64,000 bases of DNA from the NCBI GenBank assembly GCA_001598975.1, contig BBXU01001113.1, forward strand, positions 1 to 64,000, in the 5' to 3' direction. The translations under genes were made by a program, and so were the position numbers. The DNA is from Parachlorella kessleri. Its lineage: Eukaryota > Chlorophyta > Trebouxiophyceae > Chlorellales > Chlorellaceae. Below are positions 44,001-58,562 of this stretch, one piece after another. The first letter of the stretch is position 1; each line of letters opens with the position of its first letter. Under the pieces are notes generated by a model. That model did no database searches, had not been told where the DNA came from, and worked only from the letters and a program-made list of their open reading frames with translations.

Positions 44001-47000
44001 AAGGAGCACCAGGCCGACATCATCGGTCTCAGCGGCCTCATCACTCCCAGCCTGGATGAGATGGTCACAGGTGGGTGCAGGCACAACCCAGCGCAACACT
44101 GTGTTAATGCGCCACCTGTGTGCAGTGCTGTGCAGGATTATGTAACAGGATAGTGTGGAGTGCAGCGTGCTTGCAGCAATGGCGTGCAAGCGACATCAGC
44201 TACATGAGGGTTGTATCCTCCCAATTGCAGTTGCCAAGAAGATGGAGGAGCAGGGCCTCAAGCTTCCACTGCTTATCGGCGGGGCCACCACGTCCAAGAT
44301 GCACACTGCAGTCAAGATCGCGCCCCAGGCAAGAAACGATGGCAAGGGTGGCACATCTCATTGGCCAGAGCAGTGTGTGGGCGAGAGCAGCTGCTGCTGG
44401 AGGGTTCCGCTCAGCTTGGAAGCTCTCAAGTACAATTGTCTCAAATGACGCCTTGCATTTTCATGAAAAAACCGTGCGCATGCACGCACATACACCATAT
44501 TTTTGAGCCAGTACCGTGGTTGTGCTAGCTTGCTTACATACCTGGCTTCCTGGCTGCCTGTGTGGCTGCAGTACTCTGGCCCTGTGGTCTACGTTCTGGA
44601 TGCCTCTCGCTCCGTGCCCGTGGCCCAGGCGCTGCTGGACCCCAAGAACAAGGTGGAGTTTGCTGACGACATCAGGTGGGGGACACAGAGACTGTCGCGG
44701 GGGCAGTGTTGAGCATCAGTGGGGGAGTGCGAGATTTCTGGGCTGTAGAGTCGCTGCGTCAGTCAGTGGCTCACCGCACCGGGTTTTTGGTAGTTTTCAC
44801 AAACCTTGTGTGCTCGTTCCTTCGTACGTATAAGGGAACCTGATGTCCTCCTATCGGCACCTGACTCTTTCTCCTGCCTCCCTGCTGGGCGGCCATGATG
44901 GTAAGGCTTGCCTGCATGGTTGGCAGTCAACTACTGGGCCTCCCTGTCGCCGACCTGCTGCAGGGAGCAGTACGCCGAGATGCGTGAGGAGTTCTACTCA
45001 GGGCTGGAGGATCGCAAGTACCTGCCATTGCCGGAAGCCCGGAAGAAGGCATTGCAGGTAGGGGTCCAGAGCCTACACCAATGTGGATACACTGCTTAGG
45101 CGAGGTGCCGATACCCCGGTACTGCCGTGCTGACTATGGACCTTACCATCTTGCTGTTAGGGGCGCTTGCTAAAACTAGCAATCCACAAAAAGGCAGTGC
45201 TGGGCGCCAATCGTCCTGCTGCTGCCCGTGCGCCGGCGTCTGTCTAGCCTCCTTAAAAGCCATTCCTTGCTCCTGTGCCCGTCGGTAGCTGGACTGGAAG
45301 GACCCCGCCCTGAGGCCCGTCGTGCCGCGCCTGCTGGGGACCAAGGCGTATGTCGACTTCCCCATCGAGGAGGTGCTGCCATACATTGACTGGAACCCCT
45401 TCTTCCAGGTGAGAACCAGCCCTGCGTTGGGAGGGAGTAATGGGGGGAGGGTGCAGTACACTTCTGTCACTCCTGGCGCAGTACACTTCTGGCAGGGCTG
45501 GCATGGGGCGGTGATGGTGGTTGTGGAGCAATCCCAGGGCTAGTGAAGCCTGTCTAGGGGTGGTCGGTGGTTGCTTGGTGCGATAGGGTGCCACATTGCG
45601 GTCGAGTGGCCTGCGGACGGCGCATGGCCTCTTCTATCCTCTGTGTGGGCAAATACAAATGGAGCGGTGCCGATGACTGGAGTGGATGGTGTGAGTGCTG
45701 GTGTCTTGTGAGGCTGCAGGTGTGGCAGCTCCGTGGCCGGTACCCCAACCGCGGCTACCCCAAGATCTTCAATGATGAGGCGGTGGGTGCGGAGGCCAAG
45801 AAGCTGTTTGAGGAGGCCCAAGTCGTGCTCAAGGTGGGTGCTATGAGCTGGTGCTGGAGCTTGCGCTGTGAGCCGGGAAGTTGAGAAGTAGCACCTGCGT
45901 ATGCGTGCCTGCGTAATCCTCAAATTTTGATGGTGTTTCCAAGCGAAGTGCTATATGTACGCGAGGGGATTGAAAGCTGTCCTACTTTCCTGTTGAAGGC
46001 AGCCTGCCGGCTGCGATGTGCCTGTACCTCTGCTGTTCAGCAGACACCGGAGAAGCTTTCTAAAAGTCTCAGCCGCCATGATTTCTCCCACCAAGGACAT
46101 GTTCTCTCTCAAAAGGTTCTTCCTCCCTTTCTCCTGTGTGCAGGAGATCGTAGAGGCGAAGTCCCTGCAGCTGGTGGGCATTGTTGGCATCTACCCTGCC
46201 AACGCCGCCGGTGACGACATTGAGGTGTATGCGGACGAGGCCAGGGCCGAGGTGGTGAACAAGTTCTACGGCCTGCGCCAGCAGGTGAGGGTGCCGGGTT
46301 GCGTTGCAGGCGCTGCCTGGAAAAGCCGGCTGGGGAGTTGGCTGATATTCTGGGACGGGTGGTAGCTGTATATCGTGATGCCCTGTTGCATGAGCATGGT
46401 TTTTAAGCTCCGTCCGAACCAGCAGCAGCGTTTGTGGAAGACCTGCTGATGGAATGCAGTGGTTGCATGCATGCATGTCCTGCTGCTATCAGCAAGTGCA
46501 CCAAGTATACTACTTGTGTGTGCACGTGTGTTTCCCCAGGCTGAGAAGGACACTGATGAGCCCTACCACTGCCTATCGGACTTCATCGCCCCCAAGGAGA
46601 CTGGCATTCCTGATTACCTGGGCCTCTTCGCCAACGCAGGTGTGGTGGTGACAGTACCATAGCAAGCCAGTGTGGTGACAGGCTGGTTTTATTTGCTTGC
46701 AGTACCTTGCATGCCTGCCAGGCTACAACTCCTGCATGGGATTCTTCCGTTACCAAGGCGCGGGCTCGGCACCTTGTCACAAATCACCAGCTCAGCGGGT
46801 CATGCAATATGCCGCCCTGTGGCTTATCTGGCATTGTCATACAAGCCCGACCCCTGCTTGCCACCGCTCCTCTGTGTGCGTGCACCAGACGCTATGCGGG
46901 TGCGCGAGCGTTGGCAAACACCTCTGGCTGTGCAAGTGTTGTATGCCTCTTGCTGTGCCCTGTTGCAGCCATGGGCGTGGACAAGCTGGTTGCCAAGCAC

Positions 47001-48012
47001 AAGGCTGCTGGCGACGACTACAGCTACATCATGACGGAAGCCATCGCCGACCGCCTGGCAGAGGCCTTTGCCGAGAAGCTGCACGAGCTGGTGCGGCGGG
47101 AGCTGTGGGGCTACGCCAAGGATGAGGACATGAGCGTGGACGACATGCTGAAGGTCAAGTACCAGGTGGGTGGCCGGCTGGAGGCGAGAGGGGCTGGCCA
47201 GCGTGGCCATGTAAGAGGGTGGTGCAGCTTGGCGCTTGGCGAGGGTTTCTGGTTGGAGTCTGTTGTGGCCTGCCCTAGGGTTCACAAGGAGCTTCAGGGA
47301 GATTTAGCAGGGCCCCACGATGTGCTGGGGTGGCCACAAGGTTACACAAGTGGCCTTGCAGATCATACTTACCGGTCTGGAAGTACTACGTCTTTGGAAT
47401 GTGTGCCCCTTGAAGTACACAGGAAGAGTTATGGATGTTGGTTATGTGCGCAGGGCATTCGCCCAGCGCCTGGCTACCCCTCGCAGCCCGACCACACAGA
47501 AAAGCGCGCAATGTGGGACCTCATGAAGGTGGAAGAGCAGGTGGGGCGATACCCTCAACAATTTGCTTGGTGTGCATTAGACTCCTGGGGCTCCTGCCGC
47601 CGCCTTCAGTGCTGCTGGTGCAGGCAAGGTCACCCCCTGGTGTGCCATCTTCACACAGGCTACCATGCAGCCCTGCATTTGCGGTGAGGAGAGCCGATGA
47701 GAGTGTTGTGTAGGTGGTCGCTGTAGGACTTGGTGCGCAGCCACCGTTATTTATGTGGCACATGCAAAGTTGTGTGAGTGTGTTTCCCTTGCCCTGCCTT
47801 CACCCCTCCAGGTGGGCATGCGGCTGACCGAGTCGCTGGCCATGATCCCGGCCGCCGCGGTGTCGGGCCTGTACTTTGCCTCGCCCCAGGCACAGTACTT
47901 TGCCGTGGGCAAGATCACTCAGGACCAGGTGGAGGACTACGCGGCCCGCAAGAAGATGCCTGTGGAGGAGGCGGAGCGGTGGCTCAGGACCATGCTGTCC
48001 TACGAGCCCTGA
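32019..48012 (+). CDS. METH: cobalamin-dependent methionine synthase with tandemly duplicated homocysteine/folate module and hydrophobic N-terminus
   Basis: 37 exons, 2134 residues (usual MetH about 1230): 32019-32171, 32249-32294, 32474-32912, 33260-33410, 33625-33812, 34035-34188, 34420-34705, 34955-35244, 35633-35809, 36110-36253, 36550-36734, 36943-37069, 37310-37710, 38031-38181, 38385-38572, 38811-38964, 39337-39622, 39880-40169, 40475-40651, 40897-41040, 41263-41447, 41752-41878, 42246-42431, 42656-42784, 43026-43103, 43418-43609, 43950-44070, 44231-44328, 44572-44675, 44964-45057, 45289-45408, 45720-45833, 46144-46284, 46540-46639, 46969-47165, 47454-47540, 47812-48012. Order: hydrophobic 12-50; Pro/Ala/Glu linker to 165; unit 1 (homocysteine + pterin) 167-830; linker; unit 2 870-1540; cap and B12 domain (DVHDIG, axial His1659; [18 protein letters not shown]); AdoMet activation domain (RPAPGY at 2042). 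Zn cysteines GLNC/GGCC are intact in both units: 421/484/485 and 1122/1185/1186. It transfers methyl from 5-methyl-THF via cobalamin to homocysteine. Exons 1-2 are assigned by phase; no ATG precedes the conserved start of unit 1 in exon 3. Confidence 0.93.
32771..37454 (+). repeat. methionine synthase duplication, unit 1
   Basis: First copy of a roughly 4.8-kb genomic segment coding for the homocysteine and pterin domains plus the first helices of the cobalamin cap. Its nine complete internal exons measure 151, 188, 154, 286, 290, 177, 144, 185 and 127 nt. Proteins of the two copies are nearly identical; intron starts are alignable in places (33813 on against 38573 on). Confidence 0.93.
37569..42390 (+). 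repeat. methionine synthase duplication, unit 2
   Basis: Second copy, offset 4798 nt at its start, with the same nine internal exon lengths and phases. It is followed by the unique cap, cobalamin and activation exons. Introns differ clearly from those of unit 1 in sequence and length, which argues against an assembly collapse or duplication artefact. Confidence 0.93.
41470..41610 (+). repeat. tandem repeat of about 70 bp in a methionine synthase intron
   Basis: 41470-41541 and 41542-41610 share ctgcggct.aggg near the start and gtgctgctgctggat.. with cggcacgctg at the end. The repeat lies in the intron of unit 2 that precedes the exon at 41752; the equivalent intron of unit 1 lacks it. Confidence 0.7.
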
Positions 48013-49269
48013 CGCGCGCTGGCTGCGCCTGCTCACTGTTGGGGTCGGGAAGTTGGTGTACCGGGTTTGGCTGGTGCAGGAGGGAAGTGCAGGGTGGTGG
48101 GCAAGGAGCATGTGGTATTGCGAGCGCTGAGGAAGGGGCCATGCGTCAAGTGTTGTGGTGCAGGTGTACTTGAGGCGTCAAGTACACTTGCTGTGTCAAG
48201 TGTTGTCAGATCCTGTGAACAGTGATTTGGGCTAGGTAGCATGCCAGGGAAGCTTGCATTGAAGCCTTAGTAAGACACATGACATTAGTTTGTGTGCTGG
48301 GTAGCCGTTGTATGCCCTGAGTTGCATGCTCCAGTCTGTAGCTTTAACCGAGCAGCGTGACCGCGACAGGTGTGGTGTTGTGAGGGAGTCGGGAACTGCC
48401 ACAGCTTGTATTACATGGTGGCAGTCTTGTATGCGCGTCAAAGAACTCGGGTCTTGGGTCAAATCAAATGCGCGTCAAATTAATTGGGTCTTGCTTCTCG
48501 TGAGGACTGCTGAAGTTCATGTAGGCGTGTTTGGAATATTGCTTTCAGAACTGCACGTTGGAAGCTTACAAGGCAATGCTGATTGTGTTTGACTAGGTCA
48601 GGGTGATTTGTGGGTTGATCGCCTTTGCCATGAACCCCTATGCTGGTTGATCAGCAGTGCGATGGGCGTGCAGTTAGTGCCTTTTGGCCAACCTGGGTGA
48701 GGCCCTGCACCCAGCCTAGATAGATGCTAAAGCAGAGCATACTTGCACCCAGCCCCTTCAGGACAGCTGACCCCTATCACTCCTTCCTTCACATGGCCTG
48801 CCAAGATTCACGTACCCCCCCTCACACCGATCAAAGCAGTTGGCAGCCACTCTTTGAGGGGGCAGGACAGCTGCGTTTGTGTTTGTAAGACTACATGCTG
48901 TTCTCCCCAGCGCGCGCAGAGTCAACACCTCCCCGCCTTGTGGGGTATTCAGTACTGGGAGATCACAGTATTTCTACTTGTCACCAGCAATCTAGGAGGG
49001 GCGGACTGACCTCAGCAGAGGTACGAGAGTGCCATACATGTCATGACATGTTAGCCTGCCAAGAGCCGCTGGCTCGGCCTTCGAGTCCGTTCTGCGATCC
49101 AAAGTTTACTACTTGTAGCAGGGGCTTTGCGGTAGCAGCTTAAGCGCTGCGATCCGTGGGGGTGCAGTTGGACGGGGAAGAATCTAATTAACACAGTGCA
49201 CTGCAAACGAGTTGTTGACGGTCGTACTGAGTCTACTGTTCAGATCCCTGCAGTGCCAGCTGATGCTCC
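48013..49269 (+). other. methionine synthase 3' region and upstream region of the next gene
   Basis: About 1.25 kb without a supportable gene. It contains a strong hairpin (48164-48187) and a TGTAA at 48884-48888 that could be the methionine synthase poly(A) signal. Confidence 0.45.
48164..48187 (+). repeat. perfect 10-bp inverted repeat with 4-nt loop in the methionine synthase 3' region
   Basis: GTGTACTTGA and TCAAGTACAC flank the loop GGCG. Copies of GTCAAGTGTTGT stand on both sides (about 48145 and 48195). It could fold as an RNA hairpin in the 3' UTR, about 155 nt after the stop codon. Confidence 0.7.
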
Positions 49270-52200
49270 ATGGGTTCTGGAGCCAGCAAGCCTACAGAGG
49301 TGAGCACACAGCCCACACCTAGGAGACTGTTGCTTTGCGCTGCTCCGGACTTCGGCACTCCCTTACTTGCCCTCCGCCAGCCTTCTTAGCCACGTTCAGC
49401 GGCCTGCTTGTCTCAGACTCTCTAAACTTTGTGGGTGCTAGCAGGCAATAAGTCCGATCATCCAGGGGGCGCCCAAGCTGGTAGCACGGGACTGGCGGCG
49501 GCAAAAAGATGGCAGCCTCTCCTGCAAGCTTACTGAGACCGACATAAGCACATGCCAGCTGGTTGTGTCAGGTGGGTCTGACTACGGCGTGTCCTTTCCC
49601 ATATGAAGCGTCACGACGCTTGCCTGCTGACCTGTCAGGCAGGGAACCGAGAACGAGGCTTGCGCGGCTTGTTATTGCTGCAAGGCCAGCAGCCCACCAA
49701 CTTCAAACTGCGTCAGCAGCCTCCCAAACCCTACCTCATTTATGCGTGGAATGAAAGCCCGTACAGGGCGGTCAGCCACTTCTCTCCTTGTTGCCATGAT
49801 GCCCAGCCTAGCTGCCATCTACACATGAGAGACAAACGCTCATCCTTCCTGGCGGCCACTGTGTCGTGCCATGCCATGCCCCCGCAGCGGAGGTGCTGTC
49901 AGACCTTGGGTGGACTGGCCAGGAGGAGGTCACCAAGGCAGTGAGCAAGGCGTCTGGTGAGGAGTGGCCGGACCAAGTTGACGTGGGCGTGTGGCAGGCG
50001 GCTGGCACGTACATCTTCCGCTTGCAGGTGCGCTGCTGCTGCTGCCGTTGTGCTCCTGCTCAGGGTATGCTGAATCGCTAAATGGTGCTGGTGCCACCCT
50101 TGCAACTCACTGCATGGGCAGGCTGTTTGCGTTGCACGGCAGGACGCTGTCGTGAAGCCTGCAGTAGGCTGAGCCAGTAGCTACGGCGAGTGGCCCAGGG
50201 AATGCACTTCTAAGCTTATGGTGCTCTGGCATGCCCTTCCAGCTGGGGCTTTACCCTACGAATTGTTACTCGGTATGACCGTGTTGCCATGCTTTCCTCC
50301 TTTGGCAATGCAGGGAGGATTCAGCCAGGCTTTGGGCGATTATGCACCGGCTGCTGGGGATGAGCTTAGGCTGTGGTTTAAGCACACCGCCAGCCCTTCC
50401 CACGCTGTGCTGACCATCGGGGTGTGGCGCAGTGGCGCCCCACTGCCTGGCAAGCAGGCCACAGGCGCAGCGGGGGCCAACAGCAAAAAGCAGCCGGCTG
50501 AAGCCAACGGCAGGGAGAAGCATGCCCTGGAGCCACAGGACTCTGCTGCCCTGGTATCTGACCTTGTGAGCAAGGCACTGGAGCAGGCAGTGACAGCGGC
50601 TGACGGGGTCTCCAATGCCCCTGCTGCGGCAGATGAGGGTATAACTATGGTCGCAGTGCAGCAGGCTAATGGGCCGGATACCCCAGAGCAGCTGCCCGGC
50701 TTGGGAGCAGTTGGTCTCTTGGAGGCGGCAGCAGACAGCCCTGGCCAGCCTAAGGCAGCCCTAGCAGTGGGAGGGGTTATGGAGGCAGCGGCTGAAGGGA
50801 CGAGTCTTATCCAGGCAGGAGCAGAGGTTAGTGGGGCAGCGGAGCAGGCAGAGCTGGATGGGGCCAATGTGCCGAAGGAGGATGGCGTGGTGGCGGCGCT
50901 GGGGCATGCTGTGGAGCATGCTGTGGAGCATGCTATGGTGCAGCTGGAGCATGCCATTGTCACCACCATCAAAGACCGGTGGGTAGGTTGGCCCTGCCGT
51001 TGTATGCCTTAGTGCACTGTAATCCATTGGTGTGCAGCATGCTTCATGTGGCAAGAAAGATGAAAATCATGTGGCAAGAAGGGGTGACACAGGTCTGGAG
51101 TGGTGTCCTGGTCGCAAGACTCGGGTGGGCAGACTCCTTGCGTCTGCGTTAATGGGGAGCAGTGCACTGCCTTAACATGTCAGCGCACTAAGAAGGCAGC
51201 CCGCGACTAACCTTTAAGCCAGGTATGCCCTGCCCAGTCAAGGCATTGCCATCCTGGCCCATCACCCAGCTGTGGTGGAGTGCAGGCACCAGCATCCATT
51301 CGGTGAGGAGGAAGATGCAGACCCGTCCCAGCCGCTGGAATGGAGCGAGGGGGCCAGCCGGTTCGACAGGCTGAGGGACCTCCAGCGCCTGGCTCACACA
51401 GCTGGGGTGCCAGCGGACTTGACCACGGAACTGAATATAGCGCTGCTGAAGGCTTCAGAGGTGCAACTGGGGACCATCTACCGCGCGGTGAGAGTGGTGT
51501 AACCAATGGCTGGCACATGGTGTGTCCTTACGTATTGATCTAGTTGCCTCGTATTGAAACCTAGGCCTGTGCGATTGCTGGCTTAAACTCCAGCCACCAG
51601 GCTCGCTCGTGGTGCATGCTTGATTGCTGCTGATACACACACGTTCTTTGCTTGGTCTGTCCCAGGCACGGCGGGGTGCACGGGCCGGGGGCGCCAGGCG
51701 TGCGCTGCGCCTGCTTCGTGCGCTCCTACCCCCACCAGAGCAGGCCCAGGCCTCAGCAGGCGCAGCAGACCCCTGGGGGCAGCTGGAAGCCGTGCAGCTG
51801 GCTATGGAGGCTGCAGCAGTGGAGCCAGCGCAACTGAATGAGCTAGAGGCGGCATGGTTGGTTGAGATGTCACCTGCCCAGCGGTCGGCCATCCACACAG
51901 CCACGCTGCGGGCGGCGGGCGTGGGCACGGAGGGCATGCAAGCCCTGGGTGCTGCTGCTGTGGCCGCACTGCAGCAGCAGCAGGAGCAGGGGCGCGAGCA
52001 CCAGCAGGCGTCTGACCCGCAGCAGGGTACAGAGGAGGCTGCCAGCAATGACAGCTATGCGATGCTGGAGGCGATGCAGAGGGCCCTGGGCGAGGCAGGC
52101 ACTGCCCGGCTGGAGCCAGGGCTTGTGCTAGAGCTGGAGGTGGCTTGTCTGGGCATGGGCCTGGTCCAGCAGCAAGCCATCCACACAGCCGTTCTGCGGG

Positions 52201-52844
52201 CCGCTTCAGCGGCGCCTGAGAAGCTGCCCCGACTGGTCACAGCGGTGGTAGCGGCGTTGCCGGCGCCCTTGGGACCAGCACCCACAGCCGAGGAGGCGGC
52301 CAGCAGCAGCCCTGACAGCGCCAGTAGCAGCAGCGAAGAGGACGCCTGCTTGCAGCTGCGCACCCTGCAGCTCTTATTCAGCCAGGCGGCTGGCGGCCCT
52401 GCCGCTGCTGCGGAGGTGGCAGAGTTCGAGGCTGCCTGGTTTGGGGCAACCGCGCCCCAGCGCAGCTGCATCTTCAGGGCACTGCGCCGTGCGGGAGAGC
52501 TGGCACAGGCAGCTGAGCAGGGCGAGAATGAAATCTCAGCTGGCAACACTGCCAGCAGCTACCAGGGCGTGGGCCAGCTGGCAGCCACGGCAGTCGGCTC
52601 CCTTGAGAAGTGCAAGGCTGCCTCCCAAGGTGATCCCCACGAGCAGCTCTGTCAACTACAGGCCCTACTGGACAGTGCCCAGCCAGGGAGCTTGCCGCAG
52701 CCGCTGCTGGCCCGCTTCGAGCTGGTGTGGCTGGGCCTGGAGAGCGACAGCCAGTGGCAGTTTTGCAAAGTGATGCTGGAGGATGCACACAAGGCTGGGG
52801 GTCTGAGGGACGCCCTGGATGCCATTGTGGCCTCCTCGTGGTGA
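49270..52844 (+). CDS. unrecognised protein with myristoylation-like N-terminus and tandem helical repeats
   Basis: Model: 49270-49299, 49445-49571, 49643-49770, 49893-50027, 50314-50978, 51223-51487, 51666-52844; 842 residues. The junction 49770/49893 is uncertain (weak GTCAGC donor, acceptor choice open); the others are in phase. It begins MGSGASKPTE, which fits the N-myristoylation pattern MGxxxSK. A compact, probably beta-rich region follows (...GTYIFRLQ, ...LRLWFKH.., VLTIGVW), then about 150 Ala/Glu-rich residues. The C-terminal half holds about five degenerate repeats of 70-95 residues. Each has the pattern L-x-x-[LM/V]-Q-x-[LA], then [LE]-x-E-[LF]-E-x-A-[WC]-[LF], then Q-x-x-[AC]-I-[HF]-x-A-x-L-R-A. 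They start near 51365, 51782, 52062, 52356 and 52646. I do not recognise the family. A membrane-attached scaffold is a guess from the N-terminus and repeats only. Confidence 0.75.
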
Positions 52845-53538
52845 TCTTAAAATAGTGATCAAATGCTTCTTGGGGCAAGCACTGTTTGTGGCAAGAGGGC
52901 TGTGTGATGCGCACCACAGTGGGCAAGTTTGCCTCTGCATGTTGTTGGTGGTAGACAGTGTGGACTGCCAGACGACAGCTTGGGCACCAGCCGTCATTGT
53001 GTGTTCTGTGACTTGATGTATATGCTTTACATGTTTGTGGTAGTCGAGGAGGATGTGATACATGGAACATTCAAAAGTGGATGGACCAGCCAAGACTGCA
53101 CTTTGTTGAGGCCTGGATTGAAGTACAGACGCCAGTGGAGGCCACAAAGGCTGTATGGAGTGTTTTTATTGAGATGCTCCAGGTGCATCGCTCCAGGCAG
53201 AAAGGCAAGCTGTAGTCGTGTCAGACCACCACCACCACCACCAAGGGCGGGCTCTCCTGGTTTGTGATATTTACAGGTACACAGCTTTGCAGCAGCACCA
53301 CGCCCTGGGTACAAGCCCCGAATGCATACAGAGGAGGTATAAGAGCCCTGCTGCCATCCTTGCGGCGGGCAAGCAGTATATTGGAAGGTGATTTCAAGGC
53401 AGTGACGGTTCACGCGGTGGCAACAAGGTACTTTGGCTGTCAGTCAGTCCCACAGCGGAAGGTGTGTACTAGCGGCAGTCAAGGGTGGTACTGGGCCACG
53501 TCCGTCGGCAACACAGGCGGGTTGGTTTGGTGGGTGCT
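52845..53538. other. tail-to-tail intergenic region
   Basis: About 690 nt between the 3' ends of the repeat protein and beta-tubulin. It must hold both 3' UTRs. A CCA trinucleotide run lies at about 53227-53242. No gene is seen. Confidence 0.5.
53271..53275 (-). terminator. candidate TGTAA poly(A) signal of beta-tubulin
   Basis: TGTAA on the minus strand, about 265 nt downstream of the beta-tubulin stop codon. Confidence 0.4.
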
Positions 53539-58233
<4,695 letters not shown>

Positions 58234-58562
58234 CTTGCTTCTGCGGGCTAGTCTGTGGGAACCAGGAGTTGGGCGTAGGAAATAATGTCGGAGGTGACAG
58301 GATTTGCCCTTCCTCACTTCAAATCCAAGGGGCGGGAAGTGAAGAGCTTGACATGCTCGACAGGGGGAGCGATTTGAGAGCTGAAGACCTGCGCTGAATG
58401 TGCGTTGACTATCTCGCGAGTCTTAAGAGCCGCAAGGTGCTGGCTAGAGTGGAGATTACATGCCATTCAGTTGTTTGAGACACCTCACTGTGCCAGGGGC
58501 TGACGGGGGCTCCTAGGCTTCCTTTCCAAACATATCAATCTCAACCACTTACCAAGGCACGA
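58234..58562. promoter_or_regulatory. shared divergent promoter of beta-tubulin and the coiled-coil gene
   Basis: About 330 nt separate the two start codons head-to-head. It includes GGCGGGAA at 58331-58338, which fits the E2F/DP consensus TTCCCGCC on the minus strand. An 8-base match is weak evidence. Confidence 0.45.

Noticed and set aside
46707..47687. 326-codon ORF on the plus strand
   Set aside because: It is the methionine synthase exon 46969-47165 read through neighbouring introns; the spliced model explains the conserved part.
32019..48012. The methionine synthase duplication as an assembly artefact
   Set aside because: Introns of the two units differ in length and sequence and the exons carry scattered differences; a false duplication would be identical throughout.
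32019..48012. Two independent methionine synthase genes in tandem
   Set aside because: Unit 1 lacks cap, cobalamin and activation domains, and exon 37310-37710 reads into unit 2 without stop, splice break or new start.
50340..50972. 210-codon ORF on the minus strand
   Set aside because: It mirrors the Ala/Glu-rich exon of the unknown repeat protein and has no family features.
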